The notes under the pieces were generated by a model that made no database searches, had not been told where the DNA came from, and was given only the letters and a program-made list of their open reading frames with translations. A stretch of 8,985 nt of DNA. Origin: JAZKFR01 sp040386295. Its GTDB lineage: Bacteria; Pseudomonadota; Gammaproteobacteria; Burkholderiales; Rhodocyclaceae. The position numbers were made by a program, and so were the translations under genes. The DNA is taken from positions 1 through 8,985 of the forward strand of contig JAZKFR010000169.1 in the NCBI GenBank assembly GCA_040386295.1, in the 5' to 3' direction. This document shows positions 1 through 7,042 of the stretch, one piece after another (the first letter of the stretch is position 1; the number at the start of each line of letters is the position of its first letter).

Positions 1-220
1 CCGATGGCGCTGTGTTATTCCAATGTGCATTGAAATAAAGCGCCTCTGGTTCAGCGTTGAGCTCCTGCCGCGCACAAAATTTCGGCTGCCGATGTGATTC
101 TTCTGCCGCCTGGTGCACGGCAGCGTTGGAATGATGGTCTCTAGACCTGAGCTGTTGCCAAGCCTGTCGCCAAAATGGTTTTGTTTTTAACGAGTACAGC
201 ACTTTGCCGAGCCCGCCCTG
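1..220. other. Upstream region without a recognisable gene
   Basis: No reading frame here can be assigned to a protein. On the plus strand the three frames close at 31-33, 36-38 and 95-97, so an upstream gene could end at one of these stops, but the few residues left are not recognisable as the C-terminus of an MdtA-type adaptor. A small hairpin is visible (CTGCCG at 103-108 pairing with CGGCAG at 118-123, 9-base loop). It lacks a following T-run and so is not a convincing terminator. A TTGCCA at 155-160 resembles a -35 box, but no good -10 box stands at the right distance. The pump promoter therefore cannot be placed from sequence alone. Confidence 0.5.
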
Positions 221-3200
221 ATGAACCCTTCTCGTTTATTTATTCTGCGTCCGGTTGCGACTTCCTTGCTGATGTTGGCGATTTTTCTGGCCGGTTCCTT
301 GGCTTACCGTTTACTGCCGACGGCGGCTTTGCCCGAAGTTGATTACCCGACCATCGAGGTGATGACGCTGTATCCAGGGGCGAGTCCCGAGGTCATGACG
401 AGCACGGTGACTGCGCCGCTAGAGCGGCAGTTGGGGCAAATGCCGGGCTTGAACCAGATGAGCTCGAGCAGCTCTGGTGGCGCCTCAGTGATTACCCTGC
501 GTTTTGCGCTGGAGATGCCGATTGATGTGGCTGAACAGCAAGTGCAGGCGGCGATTAACGCGGCGCAAAATCTACTGCCTAGTGATTTGCCGATGCCGCC
601 GAGTTATAGCAAGTTGAACCCGGCTGACGCGCCCGTGCTAACGCTGGCCTTGACCTCGCCTTCGCTCCCGGTGATTCAGCTGCACGATTTGGCCGAGAGT
701 CGACTGGCGCCCAAAATCTCGCAGCTCTCGGGGGTTGGTTTGGTGCGTCTAGCCGGTGCGCGTAAACCCGCTTTGCGCATCCAAGCCAATCCACACACTT
801 TAGCCGCCTTGGGTATGTCGCTAGACGATGTGCGGGCAGCGCTGGTGGCGGCTAATGTGCATCAGGCAAAAGGCAGTTTCGACGGGGCGCAACGCGCATC
901 GACCTTGGACGTTAACGATCAGCTGCGTTCGGCGGCTGAATATCAGGATTTGGTCATTGCCTGGAAAAACGGCAAGCCGCTCCGTTTGGGCGCGGTGGCG
1001 CAGGTGATTGATGCGGCAGAGAACCTGCGTTTGGCAGCGTGGGCGGATACAGAGCCCGGCATCATCCTCAACGTGCAGCGTCAGCCCGGTGCCAACGTGA
1101 TCGCCACGGTTGATCGGGTCAAGGCTTTGTTGCCGCAGTTGCAGGCGAGCCTGCCGGCTTCGGTTGATGTGCACATCATTGCCGACCGTACCGAAACGAT
1201 TCGGGCTTCGGTACGCGATACGCAGTTTGAGTTATTGCTGTCGATCGCTCTGGTCGTGCTGGTGATTTTTCTGTTTTTGCGCAGCGCCCGGGCGACGGTG
1301 ATTCCTGCCGTGGTGGTGCCGCTGTCTTTGGTCGGCACCTTTGGCCTAATGTATTTGGCCGGTTTTTCGATCAATAACCTGACTCTAATGGCGCTGACCA
1401 TTTCAACCGGTTTTGTCGTGGACGATGCGATTGTCATGATCGAAAACATCGCGCGTTTTGTTGAGGCGGGCGATTCGCCCAAGGTGGCCGCGCTAAAAGG
1501 CGCTAAGCAAATTGCTTTTACCATCATTTCACTCACCGTTTCCTTGATCGCCGTGTTGATTCCTTTGCTCTTCATGGGCGATGTGATCGGACGTTTATTT
1601 CATGAGTTCGCTCTGACCTTGGCCATGGCGATCCTCATCTCAGCTTTTGTTTCTTTGACGCTGACGCCGATGATGAGCGCTCGCTTATTGCGTCGCGGTA
1701 CGCTGACGCATGCTCAATCAGGCGGCTCTGAGGCAGATTTTCAGCCAAACTCGCAGCCAAGTTGGCGCCTGTTTGAACGCACGGTGGCGCTTTACGGACG
1801 TGCGCTTAACTGGGTTTTGGACAGACCGAGGTGGACATTAGGCGTGTTTTTCTTGTCGCTACTGCTGACTGCCGCGCTCTATTTAGGCGTGCCCAAGGGC
1901 TTCTTTCCGCAGCAGGACGGTGGCTTGATTCAGGTGATGACTGAAGCCAGGCAAACGATTTCTTTCGAGGCGATGGCGCAGCGTCAGCAGGCGCTGGCTG
2001 AGGTGCTTTTGCGCGATCCTGAGGTCGATCACCTCAGCTCGTTCATTGGTGTCGATGGCGTGAACCCGACGCTCAATAGCGGGCGTATGCAAATTACCTT
2101 GAAGCCCTTCGCGCAGCGCACAACGCCCTTGCCCCAACTGCTCCGGCGTTTGTCTGAGGCCGCTGCGCAGATTCCGGGAATCAACGCTTATATGCAGCCG
2201 GTGCAAGATTTAACGGTAGAAGATCGTTTGAGCAAAACGCAGTATCAATTCCTGCTCAGCTCGCCAGAAGTGGACGATTTATCTGCCGCGACCCAGCTTG
2301 TTTTGGCCGAGTTGCAAGCTTTGCCGCAGCTGCGCGAGGTTGCCAGCGATTTGCAAAATGAGGGTCAGCAAGCCTACGTCGAGGTTGATCGCGAGGCGGC
2401 GGGGCGTTTAGGCGTAAGCATGGCGAGTATTGACGCGGCCTTGTACAACGCGTTTGGGCAAAGACCGATCTCGACGCTGTATACGCAAGCCAATCAATAT
2501 CGGGTGATTTTAGAGTTTGCACCCGAATTCAGCCGTGGCCTGCGCGCGCTTGAGCAGCTTTATGTGCCGAACTTGGCGACGCCGGCTGTGCAGGTTCCGC
2601 TGCTCTCGCTGGCGCGCATCGTTGAGCGACCTGCGCCGCTGCTGCTCAACCATGTGGCGCAGTTTCCGGCGGCGACCTTATCGTTCAACTTGGCTCCCGG
2701 GGTCTCGCTCGGTGCTGCTTTAGACGCGATTACGCAGGCGACGGCAAAGCTGGATTTGCCGCGCAGCGTAGAAACCCGCTTCCAAGGCGCGGCGGAAGCC
2801 TTTCGTGCTTCTTTGAGCAGCACCCTATGGCTACTGCTGGCGGCAGTGCTGACGATGTATATCGTGCTCGGCGTGCTGTACGAGAGTTATGTGCACCCGA
2901 TCACGATTTTGTCTACTTTGCCCTCAGCTGGACTAGGTGCTTTGCTCGCCTTGCTCATCGCCCAGCAAGAGCTGAATGTGGTGGCGGTGATTGGGATTGT
3001 TTTACTCATCGGCATCGTTAAAAAGAACGCCATCATGATGATCGACTTTGCCCTTGACGCTGAGCGCGAGCAGGGCAAATCGCCGCGCGCCGCGATTCAT
3101 CAAGCTTGTCTGCTGCGTTTACGTCCGATTCTGATGACCACCTTGGCCGCTTTGCTCGGCGCCTTGCCGTTGATGCTGAGCAGCGGCGTTGGCCACGAAT

Positions 3201-3379
3201 TGCGTCAACCCTTGGGCTTGACTCTGGTCGGTGGTCTGCTGCTCAGCCAGTTGCTCACCTTATTTACCACGCCGGTGATTTACCTGGCGCTCGCCGGGCA
3301 GGGGCAACGTCTGCATGCCTGGCGGGCGCGGCGGCGTGCAGCACAGACGCAGCGCGTTGCTGCGCCCAGTGCAGAGTGA
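221..3379 (+). CDS. mdtB: MdtB/MuxB-like RND multidrug efflux permease subunit
   Basis: This is an inner-membrane proton/drug antiporter subunit of the hydrophobe/amphiphile RND family. Its 1052 aa fit the usual length. The N-terminus (RLFILRPVATSLLM) leads into TM1, followed by a large periplasmic loop, TM2 from about residue 336, and TM3-TM6. TM7 lies near 538-556, and a second periplasmic loop and TM8-TM12 follow. The proton-relay residues are present: Asp401-Asp402 in TM4 (VVDDAIVMIENI) and Lys935 in TM10 (IVKKNAIMMIDFA). Stretches such as SSGGASVITL, SAKG-like AKGSFDGAQRA and NVQRQPGANVI match MdtB/MuxB more closely than MdtC. ATG 221 is the first start after an in-frame stop at 188-190; only a weak GAG at 209-211 precedes it. 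By family knowledge it works with MdtC as a B2C heterotrimer with the MdtA adaptor and an outer-membrane channel. The exact substrate cannot be told from the sequence. Confidence 0.95.
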   Translation: MNPSRLFILRPVATSLLMLAIFLAGSLAYRLLPTAALPEVDYPTIEVMTLYPGASPEVMTSTVTAPLERQLGQMPGLNQMSSSSSGGASVITLRFALEMPIDVAEQQVQAAINAAQNLLPSDLPMPPSYSKLNPADAPVLTLALTSPSLPVIQLHDLAESRLAPKISQLSGVGLVRLAGARKPALRIQANPHTLAALGMSLDDVRAALVAANVHQAKGSFDGAQRASTLDVNDQLRSAAEYQDLVIAWKNGKPLRLGAVAQVIDAAENLRLAAWADTEPGIILNVQRQPGANVIATVDRVKALLPQLQASLPASVDVHIIADRTETIRASVRDTQFELLLSIALVVLVIFLFLRSARATVIPAVVVPLSLVGTFGLMYLAGFSINNLTLMALTISTGFVVDDAIVMIENIARFVEAGDSPKVAALKGAKQIAFTIISLTVSLIAVLIPLLFMGDVIGRLFHEFALTLAMAILISAFVSLTLTPMMSARLLRRGTLTHAQSGGSEADFQPNSQPSWRLFERTVALYGRALNWVLDRPRWTLGVFFLSLLLTAALYLGVPKGFFPQQDGGLIQVMTEARQTISFEAMAQRQQALAEVLLRDPEVDHLSSFIGVDGVNPTLNSGRMQITLKPFAQRTTPLPQLLRRLSEAAAQIPGINAYMQPVQDLTVEDRLSKTQYQFLLSSPEVDDLSAATQLVLAELQALPQLREVASDLQNEGQQAYVEVDREAAGRLGVSMASIDAALYNAFGQRPISTLYTQANQYRVILEFAPEFSRGLRALEQLYVPNLATPAVQVPLLSLARIVERPAPLLLNHVAQFPAATLSFNLAPGVSLGAALDAITQATAKLDLPRSVETRFQGAAEAFRASLSSTLWLLLAAVLTMYIVLGVLYESYVHPITILSTLPSAGLGALLALLIAQQELNVVAVIGIVLLIGIVKKNAIMMIDFALDAEREQGKSPRAAIHQACLLRLRPILMTTLAALLGALPLMLSSGVGHELRQPLGLTLVGGLLLSQLLTLFTTPVIYLALAGQGQRLHAWRARRRAAQTQRVAAPSAE

Positions 3380-3405
3380 GGCAGCGGTGTTTGCGCTGAA
3401 TTTTC

Positions 3406-3412
3406 GGTGAAG
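3406..3412 (+). promoter_or_regulatory. Ribosome binding site of the mdtC-like gene
   Basis: GGTGAAG lies about 5-7 bases before ATG 3418. The next in-frame stop upstream is TGA 3397-3399, and no other start codon lies between, so this site and ATG 3418 fix the start. It sits in the 38-base spacer after the mdtB-like stop, which supports co-transcription with independent translation initiation. Confidence 0.75.
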
Positions 3413-3417
3413 CTCAG

Positions 3418-6400
3418 ATGAATATCTCCGCACGCTTTATCGTTCGTCCGGTCGCGACGACGCTGCTGACTCTGGCACTCGCCTTGGCCGGCGCGCTCGC
3501 CTTTCATCGCTTGCCGATTGCCGCTTTGCCTGAGCTTGAATTTCCCGTTATTTCGGTGAGTGCCGCTTTGCCCGGCGCCAGCGCCGAGACGATGGCCGCA
3601 ACCGTCGCCACGCCGCTCGAACGTGCACTGGGCACGATTGCTGGGGTCAATGAAATTACCTCGCGCTCGTCTTTAGGCAGCACCAGCATTACCTTGCAGT
3701 TTGATTTGGCACGCAATATCGATGGCGCAGCGCGTGACGTGCAGGCGGCGATTCAAGCCGCGCGCAGTTTGTTGCCGAGCGGCTTGCCGAGTAATCCGAG
3801 CTATCGCAAGGTTAATCCCGCTAACGCGCCGATTATGATTGTGGCGCTTACCTCGTCTACCTTGAGTCGGGGGCAAATGTACGACGCGGCGTCTACCGTC
3901 TTGGCGCAACGACTGGCGCAGCTCGAGGGGGTGGGGCAGGTAACGATTGGCGGCGGTGCCTTGCCGGCAGTACGCATCGCGCTTGATCCGAATAAATTAG
4001 CCGCCCAGGGCATCTCGCTTGAGCAGGTGCGCTTGGCGCTCAACGCGGGCGATGCGCATAGACCGCAAGGGGNNNNNNNNNNTGATGAATTTCGCGATGA
4101 TGTTATTCGAAGCAAAAAAGTCCTGGAAGATATGGGAGGCCAAGCGGTGCTTGGTTATCGTGCGCCGAGCTTTTCCATAGGCCGCCATAACCTGTGGGCA
4201 TTGGATGTGCTTGAAGAAGCTGGCTACGCCTGGCAAATCGCCAGCAGTGAACCGGCGCGCAGCGCAGCGGAATACGCGGACAAAGTGCTCGCCTACGTGC
4301 ATAACACGCCGATTCGTCTACGCGATGTGGCGATGGTCAGCGATTCGGTGCAAGACCTACGCAACTATGGGGCGAGTAACGGCAAGCCGGCGATTGTGCT
4401 GCTCATTCGCAAACAACCCGGCGCCAATGTGATCGAGACAGTGCAGCGCGTGCGTGCGCTGTTGCCGCGCCTGCAAGCAAGCATTCCGCAGGCGATTGAT
4501 CTGGAAGTGATCAGCGACCGCACACCAACGATCCGCGCCTCGCTGCGCGAAGTCGAGCGCACGCTGTTGATGGCGGTCGGCTTGGTGATTTTGGTCGTGC
4601 TGCTGTTTCTGCGTAGCTGGCGCGCCACTTTAATTCCTGCCGTGGCGGTGCCCGTATCGCTGGCGGGGAGTGTGGCGGCGATGTATTTGCTCGGCTATAG
4701 CTTGAACAATCTATCGATCATGGCGCTGACTGTGGCCACCGGTTTTGTCGTCGATGACGCGATTGTTGTGCTCGAAAACATCTCGCGCCACATCGAACGT
4801 GGGCTAAGCCCACGCGCAGCGGCGCTCAAAGGCGCAGGTGAAATGGCGTTCACCGTGCTTTCGATCAGCCTGTCTTTGGTCGCCGTGTTTGTTCCTCTGC
4901 TTTTTATGGGCGGTATTGTTGGCCGCTTGTTTCGCGAGTTTTCGGTAGTGCTCTCGGTTTCCATCATGGTTTCTATGCTGGTGTCGCTGACCACCACGCC
5001 GATGATGGCGGCGCATTTATTAGCGCCCCGTGCGGCGCCTAAGCTGCCTAATTCGCCCCCTCGTGCGCGCGCCGCTTGGCTGTCTGTTTGGCTGTCTGCT
5101 TGGCTCTGTGTTGCTCGTCGTGTTATTTCCAGAGTCGATCTAGTGCGGGCGCAACGCGCTGTGATGCGCGCTTACCAACGCAGTTTGCTCTGGAGTTTGC
5201 GTCATCCGCTGTGGGTGCTTAGCTTGCTCTTAGGCGTCATCGGCTTAAACGTCTACCTCTACGTGACGATTCCAAAAACTTTCTTTCCACAACAAGACAC
5301 AGGCATTCTGATCGGCAACGTACAAGCCGACCAAGATAGTTCTTTTGCCCTGATGCAGCAGCGACTCGATAGCTTCATGACGATTATTCGTCGTGATCCG
5401 GCAGTGGCCAACGTCAGTGGTTCTACTGGCGGCAATCAGGGTAACGCCGGGAATTCGGCCAATATGTTCGTCACCTTGAAAGCGCTGTCCGAGCGCCGAG
5501 TTTCGGCGGACGCGGTGGTGGCTAGGTTGCGCCCAGCGCTGGCCACGGTGCCTGGCGCCAGCGTTGCTTTGGTGCCGGTGCAAGATATTCGCATCGGGGG
5601 GCGGCAGTCGAACGCGCAGTATCAATACAGCTTGCAGGCAGACGATCTGGCTGTGTTGCGCAGCTGGGCGCCGCGTGTACGCAACGCGCTGGCGCAATTG
5701 CCAGAATTAGTCGATGTCAGCTCCGACCAGCAAGACAAAGGCATGCAGACCAGCTTGCTCATCGAACGCGACGCCATCGCCCGGCTGGGCATTAGCATGA
5801 ACAGCATTGACAGTACGTTGAACAACGCGTTTGGCCAGCGTCAAGTCGGCGTTATCTACAACCCGTTCAATCAATACCGGGTCGTGATGGAATTGGCGCC
5901 TGAGTATTTGCAAGATCCAGCCAGTTTGCAAAACCTATACGTGACCAACCAAACTGGCCAACAGGTACCGTTGGCGGCCTTTGCCCGTGTTGAGATGACG
6001 AACTCGCCCTTATCCGTCAATCACCAAAGCGGTTCTCCCGCGACGACAATCAGCTTTAATTTGCCGCCCGGCGTATCGCTGTCGCAGGCCACCAGCGCAA
6101 TCGAACAGAGCATCGCTAAGCTCGGTCTGCCTGTTTCGGTACACGGCAGGTTTCAAGGGACGGCGAGCGCTTTTGCGCAATCGCTCGCGAGCCAGCCTTG
6201 GCTAATCGCAGCGGCCTTAATCGCCATCTATTTAGTGCTCGGCATCCTCTACGAAAGCTTAGTGCACCCGGTGACGATTCTGTCCACCCTGCCGTCCGCC
6301 GGGGTGGGTGCTTTGCTTGGCTTGATTTTGTTCAATTCGGCGTTTTCGGTGATCGCTTTGATCGGCATCATCTTGCTGATCGGCATGGTGAAAAAAAACG

Positions 6401-6693
6401 CAATCATGATGATCGACTTTGCCATCGTGCGCCAACGTGCTGGCGTTCGCTCGTCCGCAGTCGCCATTTTCCGCGCCGCGCGCTTACGCTTCAGGCCAAT
6501 TTTGATGACCACTCTGGCCGCCATTGCTGGCGCGATTCCCTTGATTCTAGGCAGTGGCGACGGTGCCGAGCTGCGTCAACCCCTAGGCATCGCCATCGTC
6601 GGCGGCTTACTGTTCAGCCAGCTACTCACGCTGTACACAACGCCTGTGGTTTTTGTCCTGATGGATCGTCTGAGCTGGCGCAAAAGAAGCTAG
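3418..6693 (+). CDS. mdtC: MdtC/MuxC-like RND efflux permease, interrupted by gap and foreign segment
   Basis: This is the second RND subunit, the partner of the MdtB-like protein 38 bases upstream. It reads as 1091 aa, but residues 219-271 are not RND sequence (four unknown residues, then 49 of a deacetylase). Residues 1-218 align without a gap to the first subunit, and the match resumes at Trp272 (WQIASSEPARSAAEY against STLDVNDQLRSAAEY). Eight native codons are therefore missing and the repaired protein would be 1046 aa. MdtC-type signatures include NGAARDVQAA-like DGAARDVQAAI, SLGSTSITLQF, RKVNPANAPIMI and DSVQDLRN. The proton relay is intact: Asp446-Asp447 (401-402 after repair) in TM4 and Lys993 in TM10. 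The TM6-TM7 linker is unusually long and carries a small tandem repeat. The RND assignment is near certain; whether the real gene is broken depends on the gap. Confidence 0.9.
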   Translation: MNISARFIVRPVATTLLTLALALAGALAFHRLPIAALPELEFPVISVSAALPGASAETMAATVATPLERALGTIAGVNEITSRSSLGSTSITLQFDLARNIDGAARDVQAAIQAARSLLPSGLPSNPSYRKVNPANAPIMIVALTSSTLSRGQMYDAASTVLAQRLAQLEGVGQVTIGGGALPAVRIALDPNKLAAQGISLEQVRLALNAGDAHRPQGXXXXDEFRDDVIRSKKVLEDMGGQAVLGYRAPSFSIGRHNLWALDVLEEAGYAWQIASSEPARSAAEYADKVLAYVHNTPIRLRDVAMVSDSVQDLRNYGASNGKPAIVLLIRKQPGANVIETVQRVRALLPRLQASIPQAIDLEVISDRTPTIRASLREVERTLLMAVGLVILVVLLFLRSWRATLIPAVAVPVSLAGSVAAMYLLGYSLNNLSIMALTVATGFVVDDAIVVLENISRHIERGLSPRAAALKGAGEMAFTVLSISLSLVAVFVPLLFMGGIVGRLFREFSVVLSVSIMVSMLVSLTTTPMMAAHLLAPRAAPKLPNSPPRARAAWLSVWLSAWLCVARRVISRVDLVRAQRAVMRAYQRSLLWSLRHPLWVLSLLLGVIGLNVYLYVTIPKTFFPQQDTGILIGNVQADQDSSFALMQQRLDSFMTIIRRDPAVANVSGSTGGNQGNAGNSANMFVTLKALSERRVSADAVVARLRPALATVPGASVALVPVQDIRIGGRQSNAQYQYSLQADDLAVLRSWAPRVRNALAQLPELVDVSSDQQDKGMQTSLLIERDAIARLGISMNSIDSTLNNAFGQRQVGVIYNPFNQYRVVMELAPEYLQDPASLQNLYVTNQTGQQVPLAAFARVEMTNSPLSVNHQSGSPATTISFNLPPGVSLSQATSAIEQSIAKLGLPVSVHGRFQGTASAFAQSLASQPWLIAAALIAIYLVLGILYESLVHPVTILSTLPSAGVGALLGLILFNSAFSVIALIGIILLIGMVKKNAIMMIDFAIVRQRAGVRSSAVAIFRAARLRFRPILMTTLAAIAGAIPLILGSGDGAELRQPLGIAIVGGLLFSQLLTLYTTPVVFVLMDRLSWRKRS
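4073..4082. other. Assembly gap (ten N)
   Basis: Ten consecutive N are the only ambiguous bases in the window. They fall directly after Gly218 of the MdtC-like protein. Ten is a placeholder-type length, so the true size is probably unknown. Alignment with the upstream paralogue, and with the usual eight-residue stretch between PQG and WQI in this family, predicts that the intact gene has only 24 bases between 4071 and 4231. Confidence 0.97.
4083..4230 (+). pseudogene. Fragment of an XrtA/PEP-CTERM-type polysaccharide deacetylase embedded in mdtC
   Basis: The 49 codons from Asp223 to Ala271 of the chimeric frame read DEFRDDVIRSKKVLEDMGG, then GYRAPSFSIG, NLWALDVL and EEAGYA. I recognise this as an internal part of a NodB-fold polysaccharide deacetylase of the kind linked to XrtA/PEP-CTERM exopolysaccharide loci. 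GYRAPSFS includes the conserved Arg-x-Pro region, and in the family the stretch after EEAGY normally continues with Tyr-Ser-Ser-Ser. Nothing like it occurs in RND pumps. Neither the start nor the metal-binding N-terminal motifs nor the C-terminus is present, so it cannot be a working enzyme. Its composition (75 of 148 bases G+C by hand count) is lower than that of the surrounding pump gene. It is most likely a misassembled contig end; a real insertion is less likely. Confidence 0.85.
5077..5112 (+). repeat. 12-base tandem repeat, three imperfect copies, in mdtC linker
   Basis: TGGCTGTCTGTT, TGGCTGTCTGCT and TGGCTCTGTGTT follow one another. The period is four codons and is in frame, giving WLSV-WLSA-WLCV at residues 554-565 of the chimeric protein. 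It lies in the cytoplasmic linker between TM6 and TM7, which is variable in length in RND pumps, so an in-frame expansion would be tolerated. Confidence 0.85.
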
Positions 6694-6798
6694 TGGCTTA
6701 AGCGTTGATTTACGTGGCAGCCAAAACGCATCGTAGGGTGCTCCCAGGCTAAGGCCGACAAGCTGCTCCACTATCGCTTGCAGCAGCCATCACTAACT

Positions 6799-6834
6799 AA
6801 GGCGCGTAGGCACTAACGAGCACGCCTTATTTTT
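6799..6834 (+). terminator. Probable intrinsic terminator of the pump operon
   Basis: AAGGCG at 6799-6804 pairs with CGCCTT at 6823-6828, and a further G-C and G-T pair is possible beyond one mismatch. The stem is followed by ATTTTT (6829-6834). It stands about 105 bases after the mdtC-like stop and has the hairpin-plus-T-run form of a rho-independent terminator, though with a fairly long loop and a short T-run. It implies that the downstream ankyrin gene is transcribed separately. Confidence 0.55.
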
Positions 6835-6992
6835 GCCATACATTTTTGAACTTTGTTAGAAAAAAAGCCACTAAGAAGTATCTAGCTTGTGCGGGCTCAA
6901 TGTGACCACCTTAAGCTCTAGGCTTTACACCAAGCTATTAAGCCGAATTGTGCGTACATCTTCACTTTTGCCTTCTGTCTTGTGCTCAGAAT

Positions 6993-7023
6993 TTGATTTC
7001 TAATTCGAGCGATTTTTTATAAT
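6993..7023 (+). promoter_or_regulatory. Possible sigma-70 promoter of the ankyrin gene
   Basis: A perfect TATAAT -10 box lies at 7018-7023, with TTGATT at 6993-6998 as the best -35 candidate. The 19-base spacer is longer than the usual 17. Transcription would start near 7030, only about 13 bases before ATG 7043. That leaves room for just a weak GAG (7034-7036) as a ribosome binding site. The -10 match could be partly chance in this AT-rich stretch. Confidence 0.45.
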
Positions 7024-7042
7024 TTTTTGTGATGAGCAGACT

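Larger units (their letters stand above)
6694..7042. other. Intergenic region between pump operon and ankyrin gene
   Basis: There is no credible gene in this 349-base stretch. It contains a hairpin without a T-run (GCTGCT 6762-6767 with AGCAGC 6782-6787), then the probable terminator at 6799-6834. A spaced 7-base inverted repeat follows (TAGCTTG 6883-6889 with CAAGCTA 6931-6937), and then the promoter-like sequence ahead of 7043. It becomes AT-rich after about 6829, marking the change from the GC-rich pump genes to the AT-rich ankyrin gene. Confidence 0.6.

Noticed and set aside
103..123. Hairpin CTGCCG/CGGCAG as a terminator upstream of the pump operon
   Set aside because: No T-run follows on either strand, and a 6-base stem arises easily by chance in GC-rich DNA.
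155..190. Promoter for the pump operon starting with TTGCCA
   Set aside because: No acceptable -10 box lies 16-19 bases downstream.
1081..1575. Long minus-strand frames opposite both pump genes
   Set aside because: They mirror the codon bias of the GC-rich pump genes, and their translations show no recognisable protein features.
4083..4230. A genuinely new accessory domain inserted in an RND pump
   Set aside because: It is only 49 residues from the middle of an enzyme fold, abuts an N gap, and replaces eight conserved pump residues, so an assembly error explains it better.
6391..6398. Run of eight A in the mdtC-like gene as a frameshift site
   Set aside because: It encodes the expected Lys-Lys-Asn of TM10, the frame continues normally, and no slippage product is implied.
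6883..6937. Inverted repeat TAGCTTG/CAAGCTA as an operator or attachment site
   Set aside because: It is only seven bases with a 41-base spacer and no other mobile-element feature nearby.
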